A DNA stretch of 64,000 nucleotides from Streptosporangiaceae bacterium (GTDB lineage: Bacteria > Actinomycetota > Actinomycetes > Streptosporangiales > Streptosporangiaceae), in contig JASHOE010000013.1 in assembly GCA_030041275.1 (NCBI GenBank), positions 1-64,000 on the forward strand, written 5' to 3'. Made by a program: the position numbers and the translations under genes. The notes beneath the pieces were generated by a model. It did not search any database. It was given only the letters and a program-made list of their open reading frames with translations, and had not been told where the DNA came from. How positions within the stretch are numbered: position 1 is the stretch's first letter; every line of letters begins with the position of its first letter. Of the stretch, positions 55,957 through 63,939 are shown in pieces.

Positions 55957-57138
55957 GTGACGCCCTCAGCGCAGGGGCTGGACACCCTGCTCGCCGTCGT
56001 CCTGGTGGCCGCGCTGGCGCCGGCGATCGTCGCTGTGCTGCCCGGCCCGCGTATCCCGCAGGTCGTCGTGCTCATCTTCGGCGGCATCCTGATCGGCCCC
56101 CAGGCCCTGGACATCGGCCACCCAGCCGACATCTCGCTGCTCTCCGACATCGGCCTTGGCTTCCTGTTCCTGCTGGCCGGCTACGAGCTCCAGCCTGGCC
56201 AGCTGCGCGAGCGATCAGGCCGCATGGCTATGGCCGGGTGGCTGGTCAGCGCGGCACTGGCGGTGGCCGCCGTCGCGGTGCTCACCTCGTTCGGCTTCGT
56301 CCGCGACTTCGTGCCGATCGGGCTCGCGCTGACGACGACTGCGCTGGGCACGCTGCTCCCGATCCTGCAGGACAACGACATGCTGTCCGGCGATTTCGGC
56401 AAGTATGTCCTGGCCGCCGGCGCCGTCGGAGAGCTGTTCCCGATCGTCGCCATCGCGATCTTCCTGACCAGGCGCGCCGAGTACGTGGCGGTCGGGTCGT
56501 TGCTGGCTGTGCTCCTCGCCGCCCTGCTGCTGACCGCCGCACCGCGCGTGCTCGGCGAGAGCCGCCTTCGTGCGCTGATCAAACAGGGCCAGCGCGCCAC
56601 CGCGCAAACGACGCTGCGGTGGTCGATCGTGCTGCTGATCGTGCTGCTGAGCGTGGCTCAGCACTTCGGCCTCGACGTCGTGCTCGGCGCGGTGCTGGCC
56701 GGACTCGTGCTGCGCCGCTGGACGCGCCGCATGGAGGTCGATGTCGAACCCCTCGAGGACAAGCTTGAGGCCGTCGGCTACGGCGTCTTCATCCCGCTCT
56801 TCTTCATCTCCTCCGGCATGTCCCTGGACATCCGCTCGATCATTCACAACCCGCTCCGGCTTGTCGCCTTCGCGGTGTTGCTCCTGGTCGTGCGGGGCCT
56901 GCCATCGCTGATCATCTACGCGCGGGTGCTGCCGTTCCGCGAGCGGCTCGAGATGACGTTCATCACCGCGACCACGATGCCGCTCCTGATCGCGCTCGCG
57001 GCGATCGGCCTGAGCGACGGGGTCATGCTGCCATCGAACGCCGCCGCGCTCGTTGGCGCCGGGGTGGTGTCTGTTCTGGTTTATCCGGCAATCGCTACCC
57101 TGCTGCGCCGGACGGCCGTCAGATCCGGGCAGCAATAA
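55957..57138 (+). CDS. Cation:proton antiporter, CPA2/Kef type
   Basis: 393 residues, about twelve hydrophobic helices, one Na_H_Exchanger domain without a C-terminal RCK domain. Conserved features include GGILIGPQ (about 32), LLAGYELQ (about 66) and the unwound-helix region around LGAVLAGLVL (about 240), with FFISSGMSLD at about 285. It would exchange potassium or sodium for protons across the membrane. It starts with GTG and is divergent from the KdpD-fused importer. Its last 20 bp overlap the convergent ACP gene. Confidence 0.9.
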   Translation: MTPSAQGLDTLLAVVLVAALAPAIVAVLPGPRIPQVVVLIFGGILIGPQALDIGHPADISLLSDIGLGFLFLLAGYELQPGQLRERSGRMAMAGWLVSAALAVAAVAVLTSFGFVRDFVPIGLALTTTALGTLLPILQDNDMLSGDFGKYVLAAGAVGELFPIVAIAIFLTRRAEYVAVGSLLAVLLAALLLTAAPRVLGESRLRALIKQGQRATAQTTLRWSIVLLIVLLSVAQHFGLDVVLGAVLAGLVLRRWTRRMEVDVEPLEDKLEAVGYGVFIPLFFISSGMSLDIRSIIHNPLRLVAFAVLLLVVRGLPSLIIYARVLPFRERLEMTFITATTMPLLIALAAIGLSDGVMLPSNAAALVGAGVVSVLVYPAIATLLRRTAVRSGQQ

Positions 57139-57376
57139 ACGCGGCCAGCGTGCCCAGGGTCGCCAGCGCGTCCAGGTTGAGGTCCTCAGCGGGTACGTCC
57201 ACGCCGTACCGCCGCTGGACCTGTCGCAACAACAGGGTGCCGGCCAGTGAGTCCAGCCCGGCGCCACCACCCAGCAGCGCGGTCTCCGTCGGCATGTCGC
57301 GCAGTTCGACGCGCCCGGTGATGTCAGCCAGCACGTCGCGGAGCTCGTTGGCCACCTGGTCCGCAGCGCCGGTCAC
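57119..57376 (-). CDS. Stand-alone acyl carrier protein
   Basis: An 85-residue acidic helical protein with the phosphopantetheine attachment Ser in GLDSLAGT (about residue 42). The surrounding LLGGGAGLDSL and the C-terminal LATLGTLAAFI fit PP-binding domains. It would hold an acyl group as a thioester. The GTG overlaps the FkbH-like gene stop, so the two are coupled. No fatty acid or polyketide synthase genes are nearby, which suggests a dedicated loading role with the FkbH-like protein. Confidence 0.85.
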   Translation of the reverse strand: MTGAADQVANELRDVLADITGRVELRDMPTETALLGGGAGLDSLAGTLLLRQVQRRYGVDVPAEDLNLDALATLGTLAAFIAARI

Positions 57377-58500
57377 TGTGCATCCACGGCCACGACGTAA
57401 TCCGGCAGGCCAGGCAGATCACCGGCCAGCCGCCGGGCGAACAGCGCCCGCCCGTCCGGCGTCAGCTCACCGGGGTCAGCCCGGAACCCCGCTGCGGCCA
57501 GCGCCAGCCGGAACGGCACGTTGCGGTCGGTGACCCGGCAGGGCACCGTCAACCAGGTGGCGCCGGCCTCGGCCGCCGACCGGCACAGCCAGGCCAGCAA
57601 CGCATCGAGGGCGCCCCGGCCTAGCGCCCGACACGACATCATCACCAGCGGTACCGTCGCGGCCGCTGCTCGCGGGCCCGCACCACCAGCGGCCCGCGTC
57701 ATCACTGCCGCGCCCACCAGACCGTCGTCGCCGAAGTCGTCCGCGAGCCTGACGGTGATCACGCGCTGGCCTGGTGCGCTCAGCAGGCCGGCCAGCTCGG
57801 CCTCGGCGAGCGGCTGCCCGGCAGAGTTGAGCTGGTGGGTCCGGACCGACAGCTCGTGCAGCCGTGGCACGTCGGGCGCGCCAGCCGGAGCGATGGTCAC
57901 CCGCGTGCCCACGCGTCGCAGGAACTCCGCGCGAGAGCCGCCGAACGCACTCGCGGCGGTCTCGCGGCGTCGCCGCTCGGCGTACAGCTGCCCGCGGCGA
58001 CGGGCCTCGGCGGTCACCACCGGCGGGCTGAACTGCGGCCAGCTCGGCGCCTCGGCAGCGTCCTCGGGCGTCAGCACCAGCACTGCCGGCAGCGCCGCCG
58101 CGACCTCGGCCCGTTCCACCATGTCGTCATCGATGAACGCCATCGCGTCGGGCGGCACGCCGAGATCGGCGGCTATCCGGCCGATGGCATCCGGCTTCGG
58201 GTCCCAGCCGCACTCGGCTGCGGCGAGCTCCAGCCCGGCTAGCCGCTGCACGTAGTCGGCGGCGGCGGGCGGGTTCCGGCTCGCCACCGCCTGCAGGATG
58301 CCGCGCCCGGCCAGCTCGCGCAGCACTCCGACCAGCGCCGGGTCGGCGGGCGGCGGCTGCCCGCCAGCCTCCAGGTAGACGCCGTCAAGCAGGGTGTTGT
58401 CGATGTCCCACACGACGCACTTGATCAGGGCGCCGTCTTCGGTGCCAGCGCGCCGCGGCGACCCTTCGGATCCGGCTGCAGCAGCACTAGCCATCGGCAT
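57373..58500 (-). CDS. FkbH-like HAD-IIIC/GNAT protein
   Basis: 375 residues. The HAD domain (about 25-165) has DIDNTLLDG (motif I), SRN (motif II), a Lys in WDPKPDA and the acidic FIDDDMVERAEV. A GNAT-like C-terminal half (about 195-350) starts with the FkbH hallmark ELSVRTHQLNSAG. FkbH proteins take a glyceryl unit from 1,3-bisphosphoglycerate and load it on a carrier protein. With the coupled ACP gene this is the most likely chemistry here. It overlaps the upstream GNAT gene by 14 bp. Confidence 0.85.
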   Translation of the reverse strand: MPMASAAAAGSEGSPRRAGTEDGALIKCVVWDIDNTLLDGVYLEAGGQPPPADPALVGVLRELAGRGILQAVASRNPPAAADYVQRLAGLELAAAECGWDPKPDAIGRIAADLGVPPDAMAFIDDDMVERAEVAAALPAVLVLTPEDAAEAPSWPQFSPPVVTAEARRRGQLYAERRRRETAASAFGGSRAEFLRRVGTRVTIAPAGAPDVPRLHELSVRTHQLNSAGQPLAEAELAGLLSAPGQRVITVRLADDFGDDGLVGAAVMTRAAGGAGPRAAAATVPLVMMSCRALGRGALDALLAWLCRSAAEAGATWLTVPCRVTDRNVPFRLALAAAGFRADPGELTPDGRALFARRLAGDLPGLPDYVVAVDAQ

Positions 58501-58975
58501 GGCCCCCGGTGCCCGCGACCTTGCGCTCCATGGTCAGGTGCGCGGCGGTGAAGCCGAACTTGCGGTAGAGGGTGCGCATGCCGAGGTTGCGCGCGTGCAC
58601 CTTCCCGGTAAGCTGCATCAGCCCGGCCGCCTCCGCCGCCGCCAGCACGGCTGCCATCAGTACCTCGCCGACCTGACCGCGGTCCGGGCCGTCAGAAGCG
58701 GCCAGGGACCGGAAGTTGCCGTACCGGTCCCCGGTGAGCGAGTTGGTCCTGGCCGATACCCAGGCCCAGCCCACTGGCGTGTCCGGTCTGGTGTCGGCGG
58801 CCGCGACAAGCATGATCTCGCCGGGCTTGCCCAGCGCGCCGGTAACTCGCCTGCGGTGCAGCGCAGGGTCGGTGACGGCCTCGTCCCCGAACGACACCAC
58901 GGCGATCTCGATCTCATACGCCACGATCGCCTCGACGTCCTCGGCCCTCGCGGGCCGGACCAGGTAACCCTTCAT
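58487..58975 (-). CDS. GNAT family N-acetyltransferase
   Basis: A 162-residue single GNAT domain: N-terminal LVRPARAEDVEAIVAYE, a central acyl-CoA/acceptor region around VGEVLMAAVLAAAEAAG, and the C-terminal NLGMRTLYRKFGF typical of GNATs. The ATG overlaps the stop of the BpsA-like gene (ATGA). By position the substrate may be a polyamine amine group, with an acyl donor from acetyl-CoA or the operon's ACP; this is inference. Confidence 0.85.
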   Translation of the reverse strand: MKGYLVRPARAEDVEAIVAYEIEIAVVSFGDEAVTDPALHRRRVTGALGKPGEIMLVAAADTRPDTPVGWAWVSARTNSLTGDRYGNFRSLAASDGPDRGQVGEVLMAAVLAAAEAAGLMQLTGKVHARNLGMRTLYRKFGFTAAHLTMERKVAGTGGHADG

Positions 58976-60225
58976 CGATTTCCCCGCCGCTGCCGGCGCG
59001 CGGATGTGATTCCCCGATCTCCCTGCGGCTGCCGGCCAGGCTGGACGACCCCCTGGCCCGTCCGCGGTTGGAGCGGCAGCGGCCGGAAGATCGTGCCGCC
59101 ACAGGCCGGGCAGCCGCCCTCCCGCAGCGCGGCGATCTGCGGCCACTGGCTCCCCGGCCCCACCTGGTGCACTGCGCCGCAGCCGCGGCATCGATATGGC
59201 CTGGTGGCCGTCACCCGATGGTCGGCCGTGTAGATCGGGTGGTCGAAGTCACCCTCGATGAGCGGCCGGGCGCCGGCCGCGGTGCGCAGGTGGTACAGGT
59301 TGCTAGTGCCGGCCAGCACCCCGGCGCCGACATAGCGGTTGAAGCCTGGCGCCAGTGACTTGACCACGAGGTTCATCTCCGTCATGGCACGCTGCACGGC
59401 GATCGTCTCATCCGGACGCCGGGCGCCGAACGAGAAGAACACGTGCCGACCCGGCTCCGGCATCAGGGCAGACACCGCCCGGCTGAGAAACAGTTCTGCG
59501 CCTGCCACCGTGTAAGGCGGGTCGGTCAGCACCACGTCGAAGCACGCAGCGAGCGCGGCAGGCAGCGGGTGCCGCAGATCGTGCTGCACCGTCTCCACGA
59601 CAGTCCCGGCGTCCGCCACCGTGCGGTCGATCCAGGCGAGGATGTCGGCGTCGGTGTCGACGACCGTCAGCCTGCGAATGCGTGCCCGGCTGGGTGCCTG
59701 GGCTACGACGTGCGCGAGCGTCACCGAGATGAGGTCGTCGTCACCCAGCACGAGGATGCGCTGTCCGGCAACCGCGTGTGCCTGATACAGCCGCAGCACG
59801 CGGCCGAGCTTGGTGTCGACCGTGCAGTGCGTCTGGTCGAGTTCGACTTTCGCTCCTGGCATCCCGGCCGCGATCTCCTCCAGGGCCGCCGCGGCGCCGG
59901 CCAGCCCCGGCGGCACTATCTCGCCTCGACCGTCGCACTCCGGGCACGTCACGGGCAGCCCCACCGCGCCGCCAGCGCCGGCGACCGCGGCCCGGCCGAC
60001 GGGTGTAAGCCGGACCGGCCGCTGGGTGTCGACAACACCATGCCGCCGCAGCTCGTTGCAGGCTGCCGCCACAATGGGAACGGGCAGCTCAGCCAGCCGC
60101 GCAATCTCGCGCACGGCGGCTGGCTCGGCCGTCAGCACCGCCGACAGGATGTCACGGATGCCTGACTCGCCCTCGGCGAGGCCGACGGCGGCCGCGCAGG
60201 CGCTCACTACTTCGTCTATGTCCAT
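58972..60225 (-). CDS. bpsA: Branched-chain polyamine synthase BpsA-like aminopropyltransferase (DUF43)
   Basis: 417 residues. An N-terminal winged helix (about 30-80) is followed by a CPECDGRG zinc-like motif (about 94), the Rossmann domain with ILVLGDDDLISV (about 157) and the active-site TDPPYT (about 235). This matches BpsA, the aminopropyltransferase first described in Thermococcus that makes branched polyamines from decarboxylated AdoMet. A C-terminal rubredoxin-like CxxC pair (CRGCG and CPACG, about 344-374) and a basic tail are extra. The divergent speD gene would supply the aminopropyl donor. Confidence 0.87.
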   Translation of the reverse strand: MDIDEVVSACAAAVGLAEGESGIRDILSAVLTAEPAAVREIARLAELPVPIVAAACNELRRHGVVDTQRPVRLTPVGRAAVAGAGGAVGLPVTCPECDGRGEIVPPGLAGAAAALEEIAAGMPGAKVELDQTHCTVDTKLGRVLRLYQAHAVAGQRILVLGDDDLISVTLAHVVAQAPSRARIRRLTVVDTDADILAWIDRTVADAGTVVETVQHDLRHPLPAALAACFDVVLTDPPYTVAGAELFLSRAVSALMPEPGRHVFFSFGARRPDETIAVQRAMTEMNLVVKSLAPGFNRYVGAGVLAGTSNLYHLRTAAGARPLIEGDFDHPIYTADHRVTATRPYRCRGCGAVHQVGPGSQWPQIAALREGGCPACGGTIFRPLPLQPRTGQGVVQPGRQPQGDRGITSARRQRRGNR

Positions 60226-60286
60226 GGCTGTCTGGTCACCCCGTGCCGCGCGGGGGACGACCCAGAGCCCCTAGCCACGGGTACGG

Positions 60287-60292
60287 TATTCT
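60287..60292 (+). promoter_or_regulatory. -10 hexamer for leaderless speD
   Basis: TATTCT ends 8 nt before the ATG at 60301. The divergent bpsA-like operon starts at 60225, so the 75-bp spacer holds both promoters. Confidence 0.45.
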
Positions 60293-60300
60293 CGCACATC

Positions 60301-60708
60301 ATGCCGTCCATAGACGCGGCGAGCAGCTACGCCGACCTGCGACGCCAGGAAGCCGGAGCACCCAAGCGCCTTTACGCCATCGACGCCGCGTGCACGCCGG
60401 CCTCGCCGGTGACTGACGTCGCCGTACTCGCCGACCTAGCCGGCGCGGCCGTGCGGGCCGGGGGCGGGCACGTGCTCGCCAATAGCCACGTGGTGTTCCC
60501 CAACGGCGCCATCACCCTGGTCCTGATCCTGGCCGAGTCGCACCTGTCCATCCACACCTGGCCGGAGGAGAGCGTGATCGCCATCGACCTGTTCAGCTGC
60601 GGGGCGATCGACGGGCAGCGGGTGCTGGACGAGCTCACCGGTGCCCTGCGCCTCACCGCCGTCCGGGTCGCTGAGGTCGAGCGGGTTCCTGGCCAGCGGC
60701 CGCTCTAG
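60301..60708 (+). CDS. speD: S-adenosylmethionine decarboxylase proenzyme
   Basis: A 135-residue bacterial-type proenzyme. The self-cleavage site is in AESHLSIHTWPEES: the Ser becomes the pyruvoyl group, and the conserved His and the downstream FSCG Cys support catalysis. The product, decarboxylated AdoMet, is the aminopropyl donor for polyamine synthesis. Divergent pairing with the BpsA-like gene forms a self-contained polyamine module. The N-terminal 20 residues are extra compared with minimal SpeD. Confidence 0.93.
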   Translation: MPSIDAASSYADLRRQEAGAPKRLYAIDAACTPASPVTDVAVLADLAGAAVRAGGGHVLANSHVVFPNGAITLVLILAESHLSIHTWPEESVIAIDLFSCGAIDGQRVLDELTGALRLTAVRVAEVERVPGQRPL

Positions 60709-60814
60709 CTGGCCCGCCTGGCCGTGTCCGTGGTGCTGGTTCGGGACGGCGACGCCTAGCCCGAGTCGGCACTGACATCGCCCGGCCACGTTCGTTTACC
60801 GGAACAATGCTTGG

Positions 60815-62179
60815 GTGAGCGAGCGCGAATTTGACGTAGTCGTGATCGGCATGGGTCCTGGTGCCGAGTACGTGGCCTCCGAACTCGCCCGAGCGGGCGT
60901 CAGCGTGGCGGCCGTTGAGGATCGCCTGGTCGGCGGCGAGTGCCCGTACTGGGGCTGCGTCCCGTCGAAGATGATGATCAGGGCGGCCGACCTGCTGGCG
61001 GAGGGCCGCCGGATTCCAGGCATGGCCGGGTCGTCGGTCATCAGCCCCGACTGGGCGCCCGTGGCCAGGCGGATCAGGGACGAAGCGACCGACAACTGGA
61101 ACGACACTGTCGCCGCCGACAGGTTCACTAGCCTCGGCGGCACGCTGCAGCGTGGTCGCGGCGTCATCACGGCGCCCGGCGAGGTGCGCGTCGGCGAGCA
61201 CGTGCTGCGGGCCGGCCGCGGCATCGTGATCGGCACCGGCAGCGCGCCGGCCATTCCGCCGATCGACGGCCTCGCTGGCACCCCGTACTGGACCAACCAC
61301 GAGGCAGTCGAGGCGGACCAGGTGCCCCGCTCGCTGGTCGTGCTCGGCGGCGGCGCGGTCGGCGCGGAGCTCGCCCAGGTGTTCGCGCGATTTGGCAGCT
61401 CGGTAACCGTCATCGAGGCCCGCAGGCAGCTGCTGCCCGCCGAGGAGCCCGAGTCCGGCCAGGTGCTGGCCGAGGTCTTCCGCGCCGAGGGCATCGTCGT
61501 TCTCACGGGAGTTTCGGCCGCATCGGTCCGCCACGATGGCCAGGAGTTCACCGTCACGCTGGCAGATGGCACCTCGGCGCGCGGCGCGCGGCTGCTCGTT
61601 GCGACCGGCCGCAGATCCGATCTGGCAGCGCTCGGCGTCGGCGCGATCGGGCTCGATGAGGGCGCGCACTTCCTCGAGACCGATGCGGACATGGTGGTTG
61701 CGCCAGGTGTATGGGCACTCGGGGACGTGGTGGGCCATGGGGCGTTCACGCACATGTCGATGTACGAGGCCGGCATCATCGTGGGCCAGTTGCTGAACCG
61801 ACCGCATCATCGAGCCGAGTACCACGCCGTGCCGAGGGTGACGTTCACCGACCCTGAGATTGGCGCCGTCGGACTGACCGAGGCGCAGGCCAGGGACCGG
61901 CTTGGCGTCGCGGTGCGGACCGGGAACGCGCAGCTGGCTGACTCGGCTCGCGGCTGGATCCACAAGGCAGGCAACCGGGGCTTCATCAAGCTCGTCGCGG
62001 ACGCCGAGCGCGGCGTGCTTGTCGGAGCTACTTCGGCGGGCCCGGCGGGCGGCGAGGTCCTGAGCATGCTCACTCTCGCCGTGCACGCGCCGGTACCGGT
62101 GCCGCGGCTGCGCGAGATGATCTACGCGTATCCCACGTTTCACCGCGCGGTCGAGGACGCGCTGCGTCAGCTCGGCTGA
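60815..62179 (+). CDS. Pyridine nucleotide-disulfide oxidoreductase
   Basis: 454 residues of the class I flavoprotein disulfide reductase fold. The FAD loop GMGPGAEYVA is at about 12, the redox pair is in GGECPYWGCVPSK (about 41-53, Cys-x4-Cys), and the NAD(P) loop VVLGGGAVGAELAQ is at about 178. The second FAD motif ALGDVVGHG is at about 305. The C-terminal dimer segment reads YAYPTFHRAVE where HxHPTxxE is usual, so the catalytic His is missing. The family includes mercuric, lipoamide and mycothione reductases; the substrate is open. The start is GTG. Confidence 0.87.
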   Translation: MSEREFDVVVIGMGPGAEYVASELARAGVSVAAVEDRLVGGECPYWGCVPSKMMIRAADLLAEGRRIPGMAGSSVISPDWAPVARRIRDEATDNWNDTVAADRFTSLGGTLQRGRGVITAPGEVRVGEHVLRAGRGIVIGTGSAPAIPPIDGLAGTPYWTNHEAVEADQVPRSLVVLGGGAVGAELAQVFARFGSSVTVIEARRQLLPAEEPESGQVLAEVFRAEGIVVLTGVSAASVRHDGQEFTVTLADGTSARGARLLVATGRRSDLAALGVGAIGLDEGAHFLETDADMVVAPGVWALGDVVGHGAFTHMSMYEAGIIVGQLLNRPHHRAEYHAVPRVTFTDPEIGAVGLTEAQARDRLGVAVRTGNAQLADSARGWIHKAGNRGFIKLVADAERGVLVGATSAGPAGGEVLSMLTLAVHAPVPVPRLREMIYAYPTFHRAVEDALRQLG

Positions 62180-62271
62180 CCGGTACCGGCCAATCACCCG
62201 GAACGGATGAGGCTCCGTCGGTGCGTCCTGGGAACGGTCAGGTGGACCACTACCTTTTGGGGAAGGACACC

Positions 62272-62553
62272 ATGAGAACCGCCGCCCAGACGTACTCCTC
62301 ACCCGCATTCGAGATCAACAAGACATCGATGATCACTGGCGCCGCGCTGTTCTGCGCCGGCGGCCTCATCGGTCTCGTCGGCATGATGGTCAGCGGAACC
62401 GCGATGGCGTCAGCGTGCCGCCAGTGGTTCCGCGAGCTCGAGGTCCCGCCGAGTGACGCCGTCAAGCACAAGTGGAGCCAGACGAAGGCAGCGAGCGCGG
62501 CCGGCGCGGCGGCCTGGCAGCAGCACAACGGCATGCAGCGCACGCACGCCTGA
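62272..62553 (+). CDS. Small membrane protein of unknown function
   Basis: 93 residues: a short polar N terminus (TYSSPAFEINKTSM), one Gly-rich membrane helix (about 21-47), then ACRQWFRELEVPPS and a basic/Ala-rich tail. I recall similar actinobacterial proteins with the conserved WFRELEVPPS segment but no assigned role. The GGGGAAGG site is 6 nt before the ATG. Confidence 0.75.
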   Translation: MRTAAQTYSSPAFEINKTSMITGAALFCAGGLIGLVGMMVSGTAMASACRQWFRELEVPPSDAVKHKWSQTKAASAAGAAAWQQHNGMQRTHA

Positions 62554-62748
62554 CCGGTGCCGCGGCCGGGCGCGGACGCCGGACACCCGGCGGCCCTCGC
62601 TCCGGCTCCACGATCTGGAATCCGTCACCTGCATGTCGCGTGGCGGCGCCGTCGGGTCGGACGGCACCGCCACGCGGCTGCTCAGGCGCTCCGGAGTAGC
62701 TAACCCGCTCGCGCCTAGCCAGCAGTGCCGCACTGAGCACCGGCCGCG

Positions 62749-62754
62749 TAGGCT
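62749..62754 (+). promoter_or_regulatory. -10 hexamer for leaderless DUF6412 gene
   Basis: TAGGCT ends 7 nt before the GTG at 62762 with no ribosome binding site. Confidence 0.45.
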
Positions 62755-62761
62755 GGCTGCT

Positions 62762-63073
62762 GTGGTTCGGATGATCCGCATCATGGTTGCCATCGCGGTG
62801 ACACCACTCACCGTGTGGTGGCAGCTGGCCGGCCACCCGGCGTCGCCCACCGGCGTGCTCGCCATCGCGGCGGTTGTGCTGGCCGCCGCTCTGGCGGCGG
62901 TGCTTCTGCACGCGCGACCGGCAGGCAGCGTCTTCGCTGCCTGGCCATTGCTGCGGCGGGCTGCCGCATTGCGGCGCAAGTCCTGGGGTGCCGCCTTCCA
63001 GCGTCAGCGCGACCCCGACGCAGCGGGCCGCGCCCGACCCAGAGCGCCTTCGGCGGCCCCGGCGGCCGCCTAG
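62762..63073 (+). CDS. DUF6412-like small membrane protein
   Basis: 103 residues with two hydrophobic helices (about 5-20 and 28-50), then a basic tail with GAAFQRQRDPDAAGRARPRAP, the recognisable signature of DUF6412 proteins that often sit next to a YidC gene, as here. The GTG at 62762 is supported by the leaderless promoter; upstream in-frame codons are not protein-like. Function unknown; a link to membrane insertion is inferred from context. Confidence 0.72.
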   Translation: MVRMIRIMVAIAVTPLTVWWQLAGHPASPTGVLAIAAVVLAAALAAVLLHARPAGSVFAAWPLLRRAAALRRKSWGAAFQRQRDPDAAGRARPRAPSAAPAAA

Positions 63074-63174
63074 CTCCTTCCCCTGCCCAGCGCAGCGGAC
63101 GCGACAAACTCGCGCCTCACGCGGCCGCCTTCAGCTGACCTGCACATTCTCGATCTGCTGGAGGGCAGTCCACC

Positions 63175-63939
63175 ATGCTCGGATTCCTCAACGCGCCACT
63201 CGGCGTCGCTTACCACCTGCTGTTCACGCTCGCTCACGTTCTGACACCGCTGCCCGGCGGGCTGGCCACCGCCGCGGCCATCGTGATCTTCACCGTTGCG
63301 GTACGGCTGCTCTTGTCACCGCTCAGCTTCGCCGCACTCCGCGGCCAGGCTGGTATCGCGGCGCTCCAGCCGCGGGTGGCCGAGTTGCGCGCCCGCTACG
63401 CCCGCCAGCCCGACCGGCTGCAGCGCGAGCTCGCCGCGCTGTATCAGGCCCAGGGCGGTACGTTGCTCGCCGGCTGCCTGCCGCTGCTGGTGCAGCTGCC
63501 ATTCTTCAGCGTCCTGTACCGGCTGTTCCTATCCAAGACGGTGGCGGGGCGGCCCAACGCGCTGCTGACCAGGAACCTGCTGGGCACCCCGCTGGGCAGC
63601 CATTGGCTGACCGGAGCAGGGCCACTGAGCGCCCACGGCCTGGTGTTCCTCGGACTGTTCGCGCTGCTGGCGCTGGCCTGTTTCGCCATCGCCCGGATCG
63701 GCAAGGCCACCAGCCGAACCACCGGATCAGCGCAAGTCCCGGCTGAGCGCGGCGCCGGGCTGGTTGGTGTGGTCAGCCGCGTGCTGCCGTACGTCACGGT
63801 GTGCATCGCCGCGTTCGTCCCGCTGGCGGCTGGGCTGTACCTGCTGACGACGACAGCCTGGACCGCGGCGGAGCGAGCCCTGTGGCGCCGTTGGTCGGGC
63901 CATCGGGCTCAGTCGCTGCCGAACGCGACGGCCGGATAG
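63175..63939 (+). CDS. yidC: YidC/Oxa1 family membrane protein insertase
   Basis: 254 residues with about five hydrophobic segments. The 60KD_IMP core is visible: FTVAVRLLLSPLSF with the groove Arg (about residue 44), the coiled cytoplasmic hairpin (about 60-95, ALQPRVAELRARYARQPDRLQ), and LLVQLPFFSVLYRLF (about 103-117). YidC inserts proteins into the membrane with or without SecYEG. It is shorter than the main actinobacterial YidC and lies with DUF6412, so it is probably an accessory paralogue. A GGAGG site precedes the ATG. Confidence 0.9.
   Translation: MLGFLNAPLGVAYHLLFTLAHVLTPLPGGLATAAAIVIFTVAVRLLLSPLSFAALRGQAGIAALQPRVAELRARYARQPDRLQRELAALYQAQGGTLLAGCLPLLVQLPFFSVLYRLFLSKTVAGRPNALLTRNLLGTPLGSHWLTGAGPLSAHGLVFLGLFALLALACFAIARIGKATSRTTGSAQVPAERGAGLVGVVSRVLPYVTVCIAAFVPLAAGLYLLTTTAWTAAERALWRRWSGHRAQSLPNATAG

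Noticed and set aside
60653..62308. Minus-strand open frame of 551 codons opposite the flavoprotein
   Set aside because: The plus strand encodes a clear FAD/NAD disulfide oxidoreductase; the antisense translation is His/Arg-rich noise.
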